Positions 55,198-63,824 of a DNA stretch of 64,000 bases are shown here, in pieces (the first letter of the stretch is position 1; each line of letters opens with the position of its first letter). Source of the DNA: Phycisphaerales bacterium (GTDB taxonomy: Bacteria; Planctomycetota; Phycisphaerae; Phycisphaerales; UBA1924). The notes beneath the pieces were generated by a model, which did not search any database, was not told the DNA's origin, and was given only the letters and a program-made list of their open reading frames with translations. Where the stretch lies: positions 372,001 through 436,000 of the forward strand of contig JADJMV010000001.1 of assembly GCA_016709445.1 (NCBI GenBank), written 5' to 3'. The position numbers and the translations under genes were made by a program.

Positions 55198-56346
55198 TTA
55201 CTTGGGCTGCCAGGCCAGGGTGGGATCGGCGACGATGCCAATGGGGATCGTTTTCTCTGCAATAGAGCCGGAGACCTCGTCCTTCACGACCACCTTGAGC
55301 TGGTAGGCCCCGATGGTGAGGGTGGAGGGGAGCTGGACGTCGGCGAGCAGGTAGAAGTCCCGCTGCTTGTTGCGGGAGGTTTCGACGACTTTCTCGGCCG
55401 GGCGGCGCCAGGCGAGCATGCCGTCGCCCTCGTGGCGCAGCTCCAGGGCTTCGGAGAGCTCGACCGACCACTGATCCTCCGTTTCGAGGCCGCCGAGGCG
55501 GCTGTTGTCCATGGCGCGGTGCTCGAACCCATCGACTTCGACATAGACGAGGGCTCGGATGCCGCGGCCGGCGAGGAAGTCGGTCTTGTCGAAGGCTTCG
55601 TACTTTCCGAAGCCCCGGACACGGGTGCAGAGCACCGCTTTGGGGAGGGTGAGGCCGAGGCCCTGGGAGATCTTGGCGGCGAGTTGGCCGAGGACCTTGG
55701 CCCGGTCGGCTTCGGTCCCATCTCCGGGGGAGAGCAGCGTGCCGAGCAACTGCGCAACTCCTTGCGCAGACTTGAGTTCTGCGGGACTCAACTTCGCGGC
55801 AACCGCGGTGCCGGGGGCGATGGCTTCGTGGGGATCGTGGCCCTGGGCTGCCGCCAGGGCGATCATCGCCACGGCGGTGCGGAAGGGCTCGGAGGTGGAC
55901 TCGAGTTCCTGGCCCAGGGCCTGGTTGAGCTGTGTCGAGAGTTCTTCGACGCGTGCGGCGGGGTCGGGGGGGGGTGGTGGGGCTGCATCCTGGGCGGCGA
56001 TGGTGGGGCCGGGATCGGCGGGGGGGGGGGCGACGAGTCCCTCGAGCGACACATCCGGCGCGTCGGGGTCGGCGGCGGGGGTGGGTGTTTCTTCGGGGTC
56101 GCCGTTGAACGCGGCGTCGAGGGCGGCGGCTTGTTGGGCGACGAGGGCTTCGAGGTCTCCCTCAGCGTGGCTGACGGGTTCCTCGGGCTGTTCGGGGTCG
56201 CCAACCATCTGGGCGAGTCCGAGGTTGACCCCCTTGTCGTCGGGGCGGGCGCTTCTGTGGGCTCCACACCCCGTGGGGAGGATGGCGGCGAGGAGGATGG
56301 CGGCGCAGGCAGCCGCGGGGGATGTGATGGATCTGGCCTGATGCAC
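55198..56346 (-). CDS. putative lipoprotein, unknown function
   Basis: A 382-residue protein. The GTG at 56346 is chosen because it has AGGAGG 8 bases upstream and opens a lipoprotein signal (ARSITSPAAACAAILLAAILPTGCG, lipobox PTGC). The frame continues upstream to 56451 but would bury the signal. A low-complexity Pro/Ala/Asp region (about 35-125) includes a tract of 11 identical bases at 56020-56030 (C on the coding strand). The C-terminal half appears folded, with beta segments such as GIRALVYVEVDGFEHRAMDNSRLGG and LPSTLTIGAYQLKVVVKDEVSG. I do not recognise the domain. holA ends 86 bases upstream. Anchorage in a membrane and an unknown structural role are the most that can be said. Confidence 0.72.
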   Translation of the reverse strand: MHQARSITSPAAACAAILLAAILPTGCGAHRSARPDDKGVNLGLAQMVGDPEQPEEPVSHAEGDLEALVAQQAAALDAAFNGDPEETPTPAADPDAPDVSLEGLVAPPPADPGPTIAAQDAAPPPPPDPAARVEELSTQLNQALGQELESTSEPFRTAVAMIALAAAQGHDPHEAIAPGTAVAAKLSPAELKSAQGVAQLLGTLLSPGDGTEADRAKVLGQLAAKISQGLGLTLPKAVLCTRVRGFGKYEAFDKTDFLAGRGIRALVYVEVDGFEHRAMDNSRLGGLETEDQWSVELSEALELRHEGDGMLAWRRPAEKVVETSRNKQRDFYLLADVQLPSTLTIGAYQLKVVVKDEVSGSIAEKTIPIGIVADPTLAWQPK

Positions 56347-56431
56347 CGGCGCGCCTCCTGCGTCAGCCCTGGTGAAGCGATTGCCGGCGGGCGCTCCGCG
56401 CGTGCCGGTCCCGGGGGGAGTATCGGCCGGT

Positions 56432-57442
56432 TCATCGGGCGAGGCTTGCAAAACGGAGTCCGAGCCGCTCGAGGACGCGGGATGGCTCCCCCAGGCCAGA
56501 CTTGAGGCCTTGGTCGGCCTCGACGCACTCGCGGAGGAGGGTGCGGGTGGCGCGGGTGCGGAGGCGTCGGGCGAGGGGGAGGATGGCGTCCTTGGCGGGC
56601 CCCCAGAGTCGGAGCTTGCCGGCCGCGGCCTGGGGGTTCATGCGTTGCTCCGTGGCGACGGCCATGCCGTGGAGCTTCTTGGCGAGGTCGGAATAGGCGA
56701 AGATGACGGGGATGTGGGCGTCTCGGGGGGCGTTCTCGAGGACGAGCCGGAGTTGGCGGACGATGGCGGTCGGATCGCCGGAGAGGAGGACGGCCTGGAT
56801 GGTCCAGGGGTCTTCCTGCCGGGTGACACCGACGAGTTCGACGACGAGTTCGGAGGTGATGCGGTCGCCGGCGCCGACTGCGAGCTTGCCGAGTTCGCTG
56901 TCGATGCGTCCGAGGTCGGGTCCGAGCCGGGCGACGAGGAGTTCGGCGGCCGGCTTGTCGATGGCGGCCCCGTGTCGGGGCTTGCACTGGTCGGTGATCC
57001 AGCGGACGGCCTCGTGCGAGCCGATCCCGTCGCACTTGCAGATGGTCCCGACCTCGGCGATGCGCTTGTCGAGATTCCCCGGGTTCCAGCGCTCGGCGCG
57101 GAGGAGGAGCGTGGCGTCGTCGCAGGGCTTGTCGGCGTAGCGCTCCATGAGGGGTCGCGCGTCTTCCTTGACCAGCTGGTCCGCGTTGTCCACCACGATG
57201 AGCTTGTGCTGCTGCATCAGCCCGAAGCTGCGGCACTCATCCAGCACGTCCGCCACCTGCGCCGATTGCCCGTCGAAGGCGATCACGTCCACCTCGCCGT
57301 GCTCAGCCGCCAGAGCCTGCCGGATCCGAGCCGTCACGTCCAGGCGCAGGAAGGCGTCCTTCCCGTGCAGCACCACGACCCGCCACGCCGGGTCGGGCGA
57401 GAGCGTGAGGGGGTTTGCGCCGGGAGCCGCTCGCTTGGCCAT
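56432..57442 (-). CDS. holA: DNA polymerase III subunit delta
   Basis: A 336-residue clamp-loader subunit. The N-terminal Rossmann-like part has WRVVVLHGKDAFLRLDVTARIRQAL and VDVIAFDGQSAQVADVLDECRSFGLMQQHKLIVVDNADQLVKED, matching the HolA pattern in which a conserved segment (here RSFGLMQQHKLIVVDNAD) leads into the acidic D-N-A-D block. The middle has CDDATLLLRAERWNPGNLDKRIAEVG, and the C-terminal helical collar has LGPDLGRIDSELGKLAVGAGDRITSELVVELVG and EDPWTIQAVLLSGDPTAIVRQLRLVLENA. It opens the sliding clamp with the other loader subunits. The start is the ATG at 57442. The tandem SUMF1 modules begin 41 bases to the right. Confidence 0.88.
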   Translation of the reverse strand: MAKRAAPGANPLTLSPDPAWRVVVLHGKDAFLRLDVTARIRQALAAEHGEVDVIAFDGQSAQVADVLDECRSFGLMQQHKLIVVDNADQLVKEDARPLMERYADKPCDDATLLLRAERWNPGNLDKRIAEVGTICKCDGIGSHEAVRWITDQCKPRHGAAIDKPAAELLVARLGPDLGRIDSELGKLAVGAGDRITSELVVELVGVTRQEDPWTIQAVLLSGDPTAIVRQLRLVLENAPRDAHIPVIFAYSDLAKKLHGMAVATEQRMNPQAAAGKLRLWGPAKDAILPLARRLRTRATRTLLRECVEADQGLKSGLGEPSRVLERLGLRFASLAR

Positions 57443-57483
57443 GGGGGCAGGATAGGGGATGCCCGCCCCCGCCGCGTGACGCC

Positions 57484-59430
57484 TCATCCGCCGCCGGAGT
57501 CGGCCACGGCCTCGATGACGTCGACGAGGTCGGCGTTGTCCACGATGCCGTCGAGCGTGGTGTCCACCGGGTCGTCGATCCAGGCGTCGATGTCGTCGGC
57601 GGCGAGATCCCCGCTGAGCGTGAGATCCTGGAGGACATAGACGCGGAGGCGGAAGTCGTCGTCGTGCAGGCCGACAGTGGTCGTGGTCAGGCCGGCGCAG
57701 TAGAGGTAGTCGGAGCCGCCGCTGTCCACCTTCGGCTCGATGAGGTAGTCGTAGCCCGGCATGAAGGGGCCGCTGATCTTGATCGCGCGCTCGTCCCCGC
57801 CGGGATGGAGCGTGTGCGTGAAGCCCGAAGTGACGTCCGTCCAGTTGCAGGTGGTGTCGGTGATCGCCTTCTCCTTCACGGTGAACGGCTTGCCGGTCCC
57901 GGCCTGGCCGATGGGCCCGTAGTGGCGGATCGTGGGCCCGTCCACGGGGTTGCCCATCGAGCCCTTGCGGAGGGCGTGGAAGCCCTGCTGGCACGCGCCG
58001 AGCCCGTCCAGGCCGTCGGCGGCCTCGTTGACCTTGGTTCCGACTGGCGCGCAGTCCTTGTAGTGGCAGTAGTAGGGCACGAGACCGACCGCGCCGCCTC
58101 CGACGGTCGAGGACTTGTTGTCGTAGTAGGGGACGGGCAAGAGCGAGAACTGGCTTGGATCGTTGTCGGCGCCGAACTTGACAAGGCCTGGCCCCCACGC
58201 CTCGTCGGCGGTCGCGTCGGCGTTGAGGATGACCTGGCCGGTGAGCCCCTCGCCGGCGCCGAGATCACCGAGAATGGAGATGTCGTCCTTGAGCGAGTTG
58301 GTGCCGTCGCCATCGAAAGACAGGGTGCCGGCGAGGGAGCGGTCGATCTCGATGAGGCTCTGCGCGCCGAGCACGCCGGAGAAGTACATGTCGCCGAGCA
58401 GGCTGCCGCCGACGCCGCTCCCGTCCTTCTTGATCTTGAGCTCGGCGGCGTCGGCGAGGTGCTTCACATGGATCTGGGAGGAGGATGCGAAGTCGCCACC
58501 CGTGACGACGAAGTGGTCCCGGATGCTGTTCGAGAGGGTCAACTGGATATCGACATCTCCATACACGAAGAACCCTTCCGTTCCGTAGTCGTTGTGATAC
58601 TGTCGGCTGATGTTCACGGCGTCAACGCTGCCCTCGAAGATGCCATCGGACGCATCGATGAGCGCGACATCTCCGCTCGCCACCTCGATGTCGGCGTAGA
58701 TGTTGTCGCCCTGCACCGTGTCGATGAAGTTGGCCGCGGTGATCGAGATCGGAGAAGTGGTGGTTCCGATATCGGTGCTCGCGAACACACCCTCGGAGAT
58801 ACTTCCCGCCGACGCGGTGATGGAGGCGTAGATTCCGCCGGCGTCGGTTCTGACCCGCTTCAGGTTGCCGGAGTCCACCATGATCCATCCGCTGCTCGTG
58901 ATCGCGCCCGCCTCGACGACAAAGCCGCCGCCGTTGCCGGAGTAGCCCGCGTGGATCGGTGCCTGGACCGCGCCGTCCACATCGAAGCGGAACATCTCCG
59001 GGACAAGGATGGATCCGGTCAGACTCCCCCCAATGCGTCCGGCAAAGCGGGCATCGTCGATGTCCGTGGCGTCGAACCCTTCCCAGTCATCGCCAACCGC
59101 CGTGGTGGGCGAGTCCGACTGGTTCAGAGCGCCGGTACCGAGCACGATGTCCAGCGGGAAGGCGCCGGGCCCGCCCGTGAACGTGAAGCGGCCGATGTCC
59201 ACGGTTGACGAGCTGGTGGTGATGTTGACGCGACGCGCACAGCTCGAGAGTGCGAACGTGTGATCCTCGGCTGGATCCAAGTCGATGCTCAGTTCCGTTC
59301 CCGAGCAGCAGGGCGCACAGCCCCCGTCCTGCCGGATGACCTCGACGTGCACCCAATCCTGAGCCATCGCGGAGGATGCGGCGGAACACGCGCAGAGGAC
59401 GACGATAGAACGCATGACGCGGGTATGCAT
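57484..59430 (-). CDS. large secreted beta-rich protein with terminal Ca-loop repeats, module copy 1
   Basis: A 648-residue exported protein, signal peptide MRSIVVLCACSAASSAMAQ. Residues 20-430 form many short beta units with the flavour of right-handed beta-helix proteins (GNIYADIEV-like repeats such as AGGIYASITASAGSISEGVFASTDIG and GDNIYADIEVASGDVALIDASDG). A second region contains VGGGAVGLVPYYCHYKDCAPVG, also found as LGGGAVGLVPFSTHRESCSPVYG in the second module copy. The end has two weak F-hand loops (DLAADDIDAW and TLDGIVDNADLVDVI) without Gly-Cys. AGGAGGAGGT, which overlaps the end of the upstream SUMF1 gene, precedes the ATG. The function is unknown; it is likely a surface or matrix protein. 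Confidence 0.82.
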   Translation of the reverse strand: MHTRVMRSIVVLCACSAASSAMAQDWVHVEVIRQDGGCAPCCSGTELSIDLDPAEDHTFALSSCARRVNITTSSSTVDIGRFTFTGGPGAFPLDIVLGTGALNQSDSPTTAVGDDWEGFDATDIDDARFAGRIGGSLTGSILVPEMFRFDVDGAVQAPIHAGYSGNGGGFVVEAGAITSSGWIMVDSGNLKRVRTDAGGIYASITASAGSISEGVFASTDIGTTTSPISITAANFIDTVQGDNIYADIEVASGDVALIDASDGIFEGSVDAVNISRQYHNDYGTEGFFVYGDVDIQLTLSNSIRDHFVVTGGDFASSSQIHVKHLADAAELKIKKDGSGVGGSLLGDMYFSGVLGAQSLIEIDRSLAGTLSFDGDGTNSLKDDISILGDLGAGEGLTGQVILNADATADEAWGPGLVKFGADNDPSQFSLLPVPYYDNKSSTVGGGAVGLVPYYCHYKDCAPVGTKVNEAADGLDGLGACQQGFHALRKGSMGNPVDGPTIRHYGPIGQAGTGKPFTVKEKAITDTTCNWTDVTSGFTHTLHPGGDERAIKISGPFMPGYDYLIEPKVDSGGSDYLYCAGLTTTTVGLHDDDFRLRVYVLQDLTLSGDLAADDIDAWIDDPVDTTLDGIVDNADLVDVIEAVADSGGG

Positions 59431-59433
59431 GGG

Positions 59434-60477
59434 TTACCTCCTCCTGCGGAAGAACATGATCGACACTCCGAAGACTAGCGGTGTGGTGCCGGGCGTCGGC
59501 ACAGCAGACGCGATACGCAATCCCTCGTCGGTGGTGCTCGCCCCGGGGTCCAAACCCTGCACGACCGACACGTGGTCGTCAATGATGTAGTTAAAATCGC
59601 CCGCGCCAGCACCAACAATCGCGCGATTGTATTGCTCTCCCGGCGGGACGATCCCTTCGGTCCACTCGCGAGCGCCTCCCGTCGTGTCCAGCAGGCCCCA
59701 GGGTGACACCTGATCGGCATATGCCCCCAGGGGAACGTCCCACACGGCGACCTTGAAGGGGTCCAGCCCCGCGGTGGTGGTTCCCTCGCCGGGCAGACCG
59801 GGGATCGGCGGGTCGTCCGACATGTTCGGGTAGAGCCACCAGCCGCCCTGGCCGGCGCCGTAGCGGTCGGGGTCGTAGTTCATGGCCTTGAGCGCCTCGT
59901 CGAGCGTGGGGATCCAGAACTTCGCTCCCGGCAAGTGCGTCGGGTCGTCGGTGAAGTGCTGGCCGTCGTCGCCCCACGTCGAGGTGTCGTACGCGCCGGA
60001 GCTCAGAGCAGTCAGGTCGGAGGACTTGCCGTTGTGCAGCCAGTTGCAGAACATCCCGGCCTCGCGCCAACTGATGCCCCCGACCGGGAGCAGCCCCGGC
60101 GACTCCACGTCGTCGCGCAGCTCATACCGCCGGCCCGGGCCGTCGTAGCTCCAATCGATCGTCGCTCCCCAGTGGCGTGGGCTGGCGAAATCGGCGAGGT
60201 CGTCCGACTGCGTGGAGAAGGTGTTCACGAACTCCATCCACTGCCCGGTGGTGACCTCGGTCCGGCCGACGCGGTACTCGTAATCGACCTCCCCGCGCCC
60301 ATAGGCGTATGGGGGTCCGTAGGGGCTGTCGCCCATATAGGGGGGGTTTCCCGGGTCGCCGACGGTCACCCAGTCAAGGCCGTAGTCTTGGGCGCGGGCC
60401 GCGGTGATCGGGAAGCAAAGGCCCCAGGCGGTAATCGCCGCGGCGAGGGTGCGGGTCGAACTCGGCGAGTGTCCCAT
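59434..60477 (-). CDS. secreted SUMF1/FGE-like protein with PEP-CTERM-type tail, module copy 1
   Basis: A 347-residue exported protein, signal region MGHSPSSTRTLAAAITAWGLCFPITAARAQ. The formylglycine-generating-enzyme fold is shown by YRVGRTEVTTGQWMEFVNTF, VGGISWREAGMFCNWLHNG, FWIPTLDEALKAMNYDPDRYG and PWGLLDTTGGAREWTEG. True FGE activates sulfatases; many bacterial relatives are instead sugar- or ligand-binding, and no sulfatase gene is adjacent. The tail VPTPGTTPLVFGVSIMFFRRRR is a PEP-CTERM-like anchor. Its Arg codons (CGC AGG AGG AGG) double as the ribosome site of the next gene. AAGGAGGT precedes the ATG at 60477. The start overlaps that of the S24 frame on the other strand at a CATG. 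Confidence 0.88.
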   Translation of the reverse strand: MGHSPSSTRTLAAAITAWGLCFPITAARAQDYGLDWVTVGDPGNPPYMGDSPYGPPYAYGRGEVDYEYRVGRTEVTTGQWMEFVNTFSTQSDDLADFASPRHWGATIDWSYDGPGRRYELRDDVESPGLLPVGGISWREAGMFCNWLHNGKSSDLTALSSGAYDTSTWGDDGQHFTDDPTHLPGAKFWIPTLDEALKAMNYDPDRYGAGQGGWWLYPNMSDDPPIPGLPGEGTTTAGLDPFKVAVWDVPLGAYADQVSPWGLLDTTGGAREWTEGIVPPGEQYNRAIVGAGAGDFNYIIDDHVSVVQGLDPGASTTDEGLRIASAVPTPGTTPLVFGVSIMFFRRRR

Positions 60478-60826
60478 GCTTGACCTCCTTATTCGTACGT
60501 GGGCGCTTCCGTGCGTCCCGGGCGGAATATACGTCCCCGACGCCTTCGCGGCCCGCGTGGTCGGTGACTCGATGACGCCGCAGTATGTCGAGGGCGACAT
60601 CGTGATCTTCTCGCCCGCGCGGGATGTCAAGAACGGTTCGGACTGCTTCGCGCGGATGTGGCCCGACGACGAGACGACGTTCAAGCGGGTGTTCTTCGAG
60701 AGCGGCCCGGCCGGCGAGGAGCTGATCCGCCTCCAGCCGCTGAACCCGGCGTACCCGGCGCGGGTGCTCCCGCGGGAGGGGGTGGTGGGGCTGTTCGCGG
60801 CGGTGAGTGTGATGCGGGCGATCTAG
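60476..60826 (+). pseudogene. S24/LexA-like peptidase domain lacking its N-terminus, module copy 1
   Basis: About 116 codons. The LexA/UmuD-like catalytic part is well kept: DAFAARVVGDSMTPQYVEGDIVIFSPA (nucleophile Ser in GDSM) and TTFKRVFFESG with the Lys of the Ser-Lys dyad, then VGLFAAV. No helix-turn-helix or linker precedes it; the residues before (IRTWALPCVPGGIYVP) are unrelated to the corresponding part of copy 2 near 63861. The region upstream is occupied by the SUMF1 start and ribosome site, so the gene looks cut at about 60533. It could still give a small auto-peptidase from the ATG at 60476, but a decaying copy is more likely. Its TAG stop overlaps the facing gene's stop in a shared CTAG (60823-60826). 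Confidence 0.7.
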
Positions 60827-62588
60827 TCAGCCGGTTGGCCGAGATTGTCCACGATGAGCTGGAGGTCCCGGGAATCGGCGCTCGAATCGCTGTTGAGGTC
60901 CTCGGGGTCATTGATCCAGAGGGCCGCGTCGGGCTCATCGACCCATCCGTTGTCGCTGAGGTCCAGCATGGACATGACGACCTTTACATCGACGTAGTAG
61001 TCGCGACCCTTCACCGGCACATCGCTCGCGGTGAGGAGGTCGTCGCAGAGCAGGATGGTCTCGCCCGTCCCCGGGCTGGAGGTGATGGGCACGAGCCGGT
61101 AGCGGTACTGGGGTCTGAACTGGGCCGTCCCAGGCTTGATCTTGACCTTGCGATGGTCCCCGCCGGGCCACATCTCGACGGTGTAGTCGCTCGTGACGTC
61201 GACCTCGTTGGCCCCGGAGTGATAGTCGCCGCGGTAGACCTTGACCGGCATGTCGGAGCCGACCGAGTCCTGGATGACAGGCCCGTAGAACTGGAGCGTG
61301 ATGGAGGCGGGAGTTCCCGGTCGGCGCCGTAGACGGGCGAGCACGACTCGCGGTGGGTGGAGAAAGGAACGAGGCCGACCGCGCCGCCGCCGAGGGAGGC
61401 CGCGGTCTCGGGGTACTCGTCGTCCTCGTTCCACGTGAGCGTGGTGGATCCGACGGTGACCGTGGCGTCCTCCTCCCACACCCCGGAGTCGTTGTTCGAG
61501 TTGATGATGATCTGGCCGGTGAGGCCGGCGCCGTCCGAGATCGCGATGTCCTCGTTCAGGTTGTCGCCGACCGTGATGGAGCCGCTGAGGGTGCCCCCGA
61601 CGGTGACCTGTGTATTGGCATTTCCGGGCTCGATCGATTCGCGGACGATCGCATCCCCGGCGAAGTCGCCGCTGAAGTTGATCAGCCCGTCTTCGTCGAT
61701 CGAATCGCAGGAAAGTGAGCTTGTCGCCTCGAAGTCGCCGCTTGTGACCTTCAGGTACTCCAGAAGATCGTCGGCCAAGTCGATCGTCGCGTTGATCCCC
61801 GTGACGGCGCTCACGATGCCATGCGTGCCGCTGATGTAGATGTTCTGCGCCGAGAGGCTCCCCACGAACTCGCCGGCGGTAGCCTTGACCCGGGCGATGT
61901 TGGTCGCTGCGGAGATGTCTGCGTACACATTCTCGCCCTGGATCCACCCGTCGCTGTACTCACACTGGATGGTGACCCTGTTGGCCGAATCGAGGCCGAC
62001 GTTGCCGTTCTCTGCGGTGATCCAGCCGATCCGACCGGCGGACGTGACGTTTCCGAGAATGTTCCCCGTGCCATCGGTCGTGCATCGCAGCGTCGTGATG
62101 GTGGGAGAGACAGCGTCCGAGTGCATGCCTGTAGCCACTACAGGCCCGTCAATGTTGCCGACGGCATCGATGTTTCCCATCGCATCTACAGAGATCGAGC
62201 CGATGTAGCCGTTGACATCGACGGAACTCAAGACTGTCTCTTCGGTGCCGGTCTGCGCTACCTCAACGAGATTGTTAAACCCATCGGTGCCATCCAGCGA
62301 CTCGACGATGACGATGACGAAGCTGTTGGCATAGTCATCGCTGTCGACATCGATCGTTAGAGAAACGATGTTCTCACCAGCTGTGCCGTGGACCACGAAT
62401 ACGCTGGTATTGTGAAAGCCAGCGTGATGGCTGAGAATGGCGATTTCATAGTCGTTGCCGGTGTTGCTAATTGAGTAGTGACTGGAGTCAACCGCATCTC
62501 CATTCTGGTCTGTGATGAAGATCGTTGCGTGGCAGATCGAAGTCACCATCGCACATGCGAACAGCATAGCGGCACAGTTCAAGAGCAT
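60823..62588 (-). pseudogene. large secreted beta-rich protein, module copy 2, apparent one-base frameshift
   Basis: Paralogue of the gene at 57484. From the ATG at 62588 (GGAGG upstream; 10-base overlap with the SUMF1 stop) it reads a signal peptide, MLLNCAAMLFACAMVTSICHA, then beta-helix-like repeats (GENVYADISAATNIARVKATAGEFVGSLSAQNIYISG) and LTGQIIINSNNDSGVWEEDATVTVG. Near 61311-61325, after SPVYGADRE, the frame shifts; the other frame continues PGTPASITLQFYGPVIQDSVG and ends with DLSDNGWVDEPDAALWIND and a second Ca-type loop. The span is 1766 bases, one short of 589 codons. As in the other two broken genes, the break is in a short C/G run, so the true gene is probably intact. The function is unknown. 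Confidence 0.8.
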
Positions 62589-63613
62589 CTCCGATTCCTC
62601 CCGTGCAAGAATGGTAGACACGACAGCACGAGCGCCAGATCACCGGGCCCGGGAACCCGTGAAGCCGCGCGGAGCCCGACGAGCACCGCGCTTGTCGGGT
62701 CGTCCTTCGTGAAGCCACCACCCACCCAGTCCTGGATCTCCCAGAACACATCGTCGCCGAAGGTTGAGCCTTTGCTGTAACGCTGTCCGTGGTTGTACCA
62801 CTCTTCGGTCAGCTCCCTCCATCCACCGGAGAGATCAAGCAGCCCCCAGGGCGACTGCTCGTCCGGGTAGAGCCCCGATTTGAGGTCCGGACTCCAGCCG
62901 TACCGCGGGAGAAGTGCGGCGTTGGTCTGGCCGCCGTCCCGCGGGCGCCCGCAGATCAGTGGCTCATCAGAGCGGTTCGGATACCCCCACCACCCAGGCT
63001 CGCCTGGGCCGTAGCGGTCCGGATCATAGTGCGCCGCCTTCATCCACTCGTCCATCGAGGGGATCCAATACCGCGCTCCGGGTGAGCGCGTGTCCTGATC
63101 GTTCAGTTCACCCGAGCCATCCCCGGTGAATGTCGACGTATCGTACGCGCCGCTCTCGAAGGCCCACGCCTCGTTCACCTGGGCGTTGTGCATCCAGTTG
63201 CAGAATCTGGCGGCATGCCGCCAGCTCATGTTTGCGGGCAGACCCTCGAAGCCGGGGATGATCTCATACTCAAGCTGGCCATTGTCGGACGTGCCCTCAA
63301 TGCCCTGACCGAGGAGATTGCTGTCGAAGGGGTCGTCGGCGTAGGGGCCGTAAGCGCGGACGAATTCCAGCCACTGCTCATTGGTCAACTCGGTCTCCGA
63401 CATCCGGTACAGGTGATCGACCCTCCCCCGCCCCCGGAACGTCGCGTTGGGGTATCTCTCATCATCCCAGGGGTCGTTGCCCGGAGCGCCGATGGTGTGC
63501 CAGGTGATGCCGAGGCCTTGCGCAGCAGCGGTGCCCGCGGCCACGCCCAGACACAGCCCCGCGGCGAGGCCGAGCGAGCGGCGGATCGAGTTGCCGGACG
63601 TTCCATGTCCCAT
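62579..63613 (-). CDS. secreted SUMF1/FGE-like protein, module copy 2
   Basis: A 344-residue paralogue of the gene at 59434. Signal region MGHGTSGNSIRRSLGLAAGLCLGVAAGTAAAQ, then LGITWHTIGAPGNDPWDDERYPN, matching DYGLDWVTVGDPGNPPY in copy 1. FGE-type blocks: YRMSETELTNEQWLEFVRAYGPY, ANMSWRHAARFCNWMHN, YWIPSMDEWMKAAHYDPDRYG and PWGLLDLSGGWRELTEEW. The C-terminus (VPGPGDLALVLSCLPFLHGRNRRCS) is a shorter anchor tail and ends in Cys-Ser, unlike the RRRR of copy 1. The next gene's ATG lies inside the last codons (10-base overlap), so the two are coupled. The intervening sequence before the S24 fragment contains a nested inverted repeat. Confidence 0.87.
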   Translation of the reverse strand: MGHGTSGNSIRRSLGLAAGLCLGVAAGTAAAQGLGITWHTIGAPGNDPWDDERYPNATFRGRGRVDHLYRMSETELTNEQWLEFVRAYGPYADDPFDSNLLGQGIEGTSDNGQLEYEIIPGFEGLPANMSWRHAARFCNWMHNAQVNEAWAFESGAYDTSTFTGDGSGELNDQDTRSPGARYWIPSMDEWMKAAHYDPDRYGPGEPGWWGYPNRSDEPLICGRPRDGGQTNAALLPRYGWSPDLKSGLYPDEQSPWGLLDLSGGWRELTEEWYNHGQRYSKGSTFGDDVFWEIQDWVGGGFTKDDPTSAVLVGLRAASRVPGPGDLALVLSCLPFLHGRNRRCS

Positions 63614-63722
63614 GGGTCCCTCCGTGGATGAGTCGTACGCCCCCGGCTGATTGTTGCGCAGACTAGCACCAGATCGAGGCCTGCGTGCGTCCCTCCCGCA
63701 AGGACCCGGCGAAGCCGTCGCT

Positions 63723-63770
63723 CGCAATCGCAGGAGTGAGAGCAAATGCGCTCTCTCGCGATCGATTGCG
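63723..63770. repeat. nested inverted repeat between SUMF1 copy 2 and S24 copy 2
   Basis: An outer arm pair, CGCAATCG (63723-63730) with CGATTGCG (63763-63770), encloses an inner pair, GAGAGC (63738-63743) with GCTCTC (63750-63755). It lies in the divergent region between the two genes and could be an operator or a transcribed hairpin. Module copy 1 lacks this region. Confidence 0.5.
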
Positions 63771-63824
63771 CGACCCCGGTTGCAAAGCGGCCCAGCGGGT
63801 GCGATGAAGCGGCTGCGGCCCTGA

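Noticed and set aside
59434..63613. Calling the SUMF1 proteins sulfatase-modifying enzymes.
   Set aside because: No sulfatase is nearby and the copper-binding Cys pair of aerobic FGE could not be identified; the fold is clear but the activity is not.
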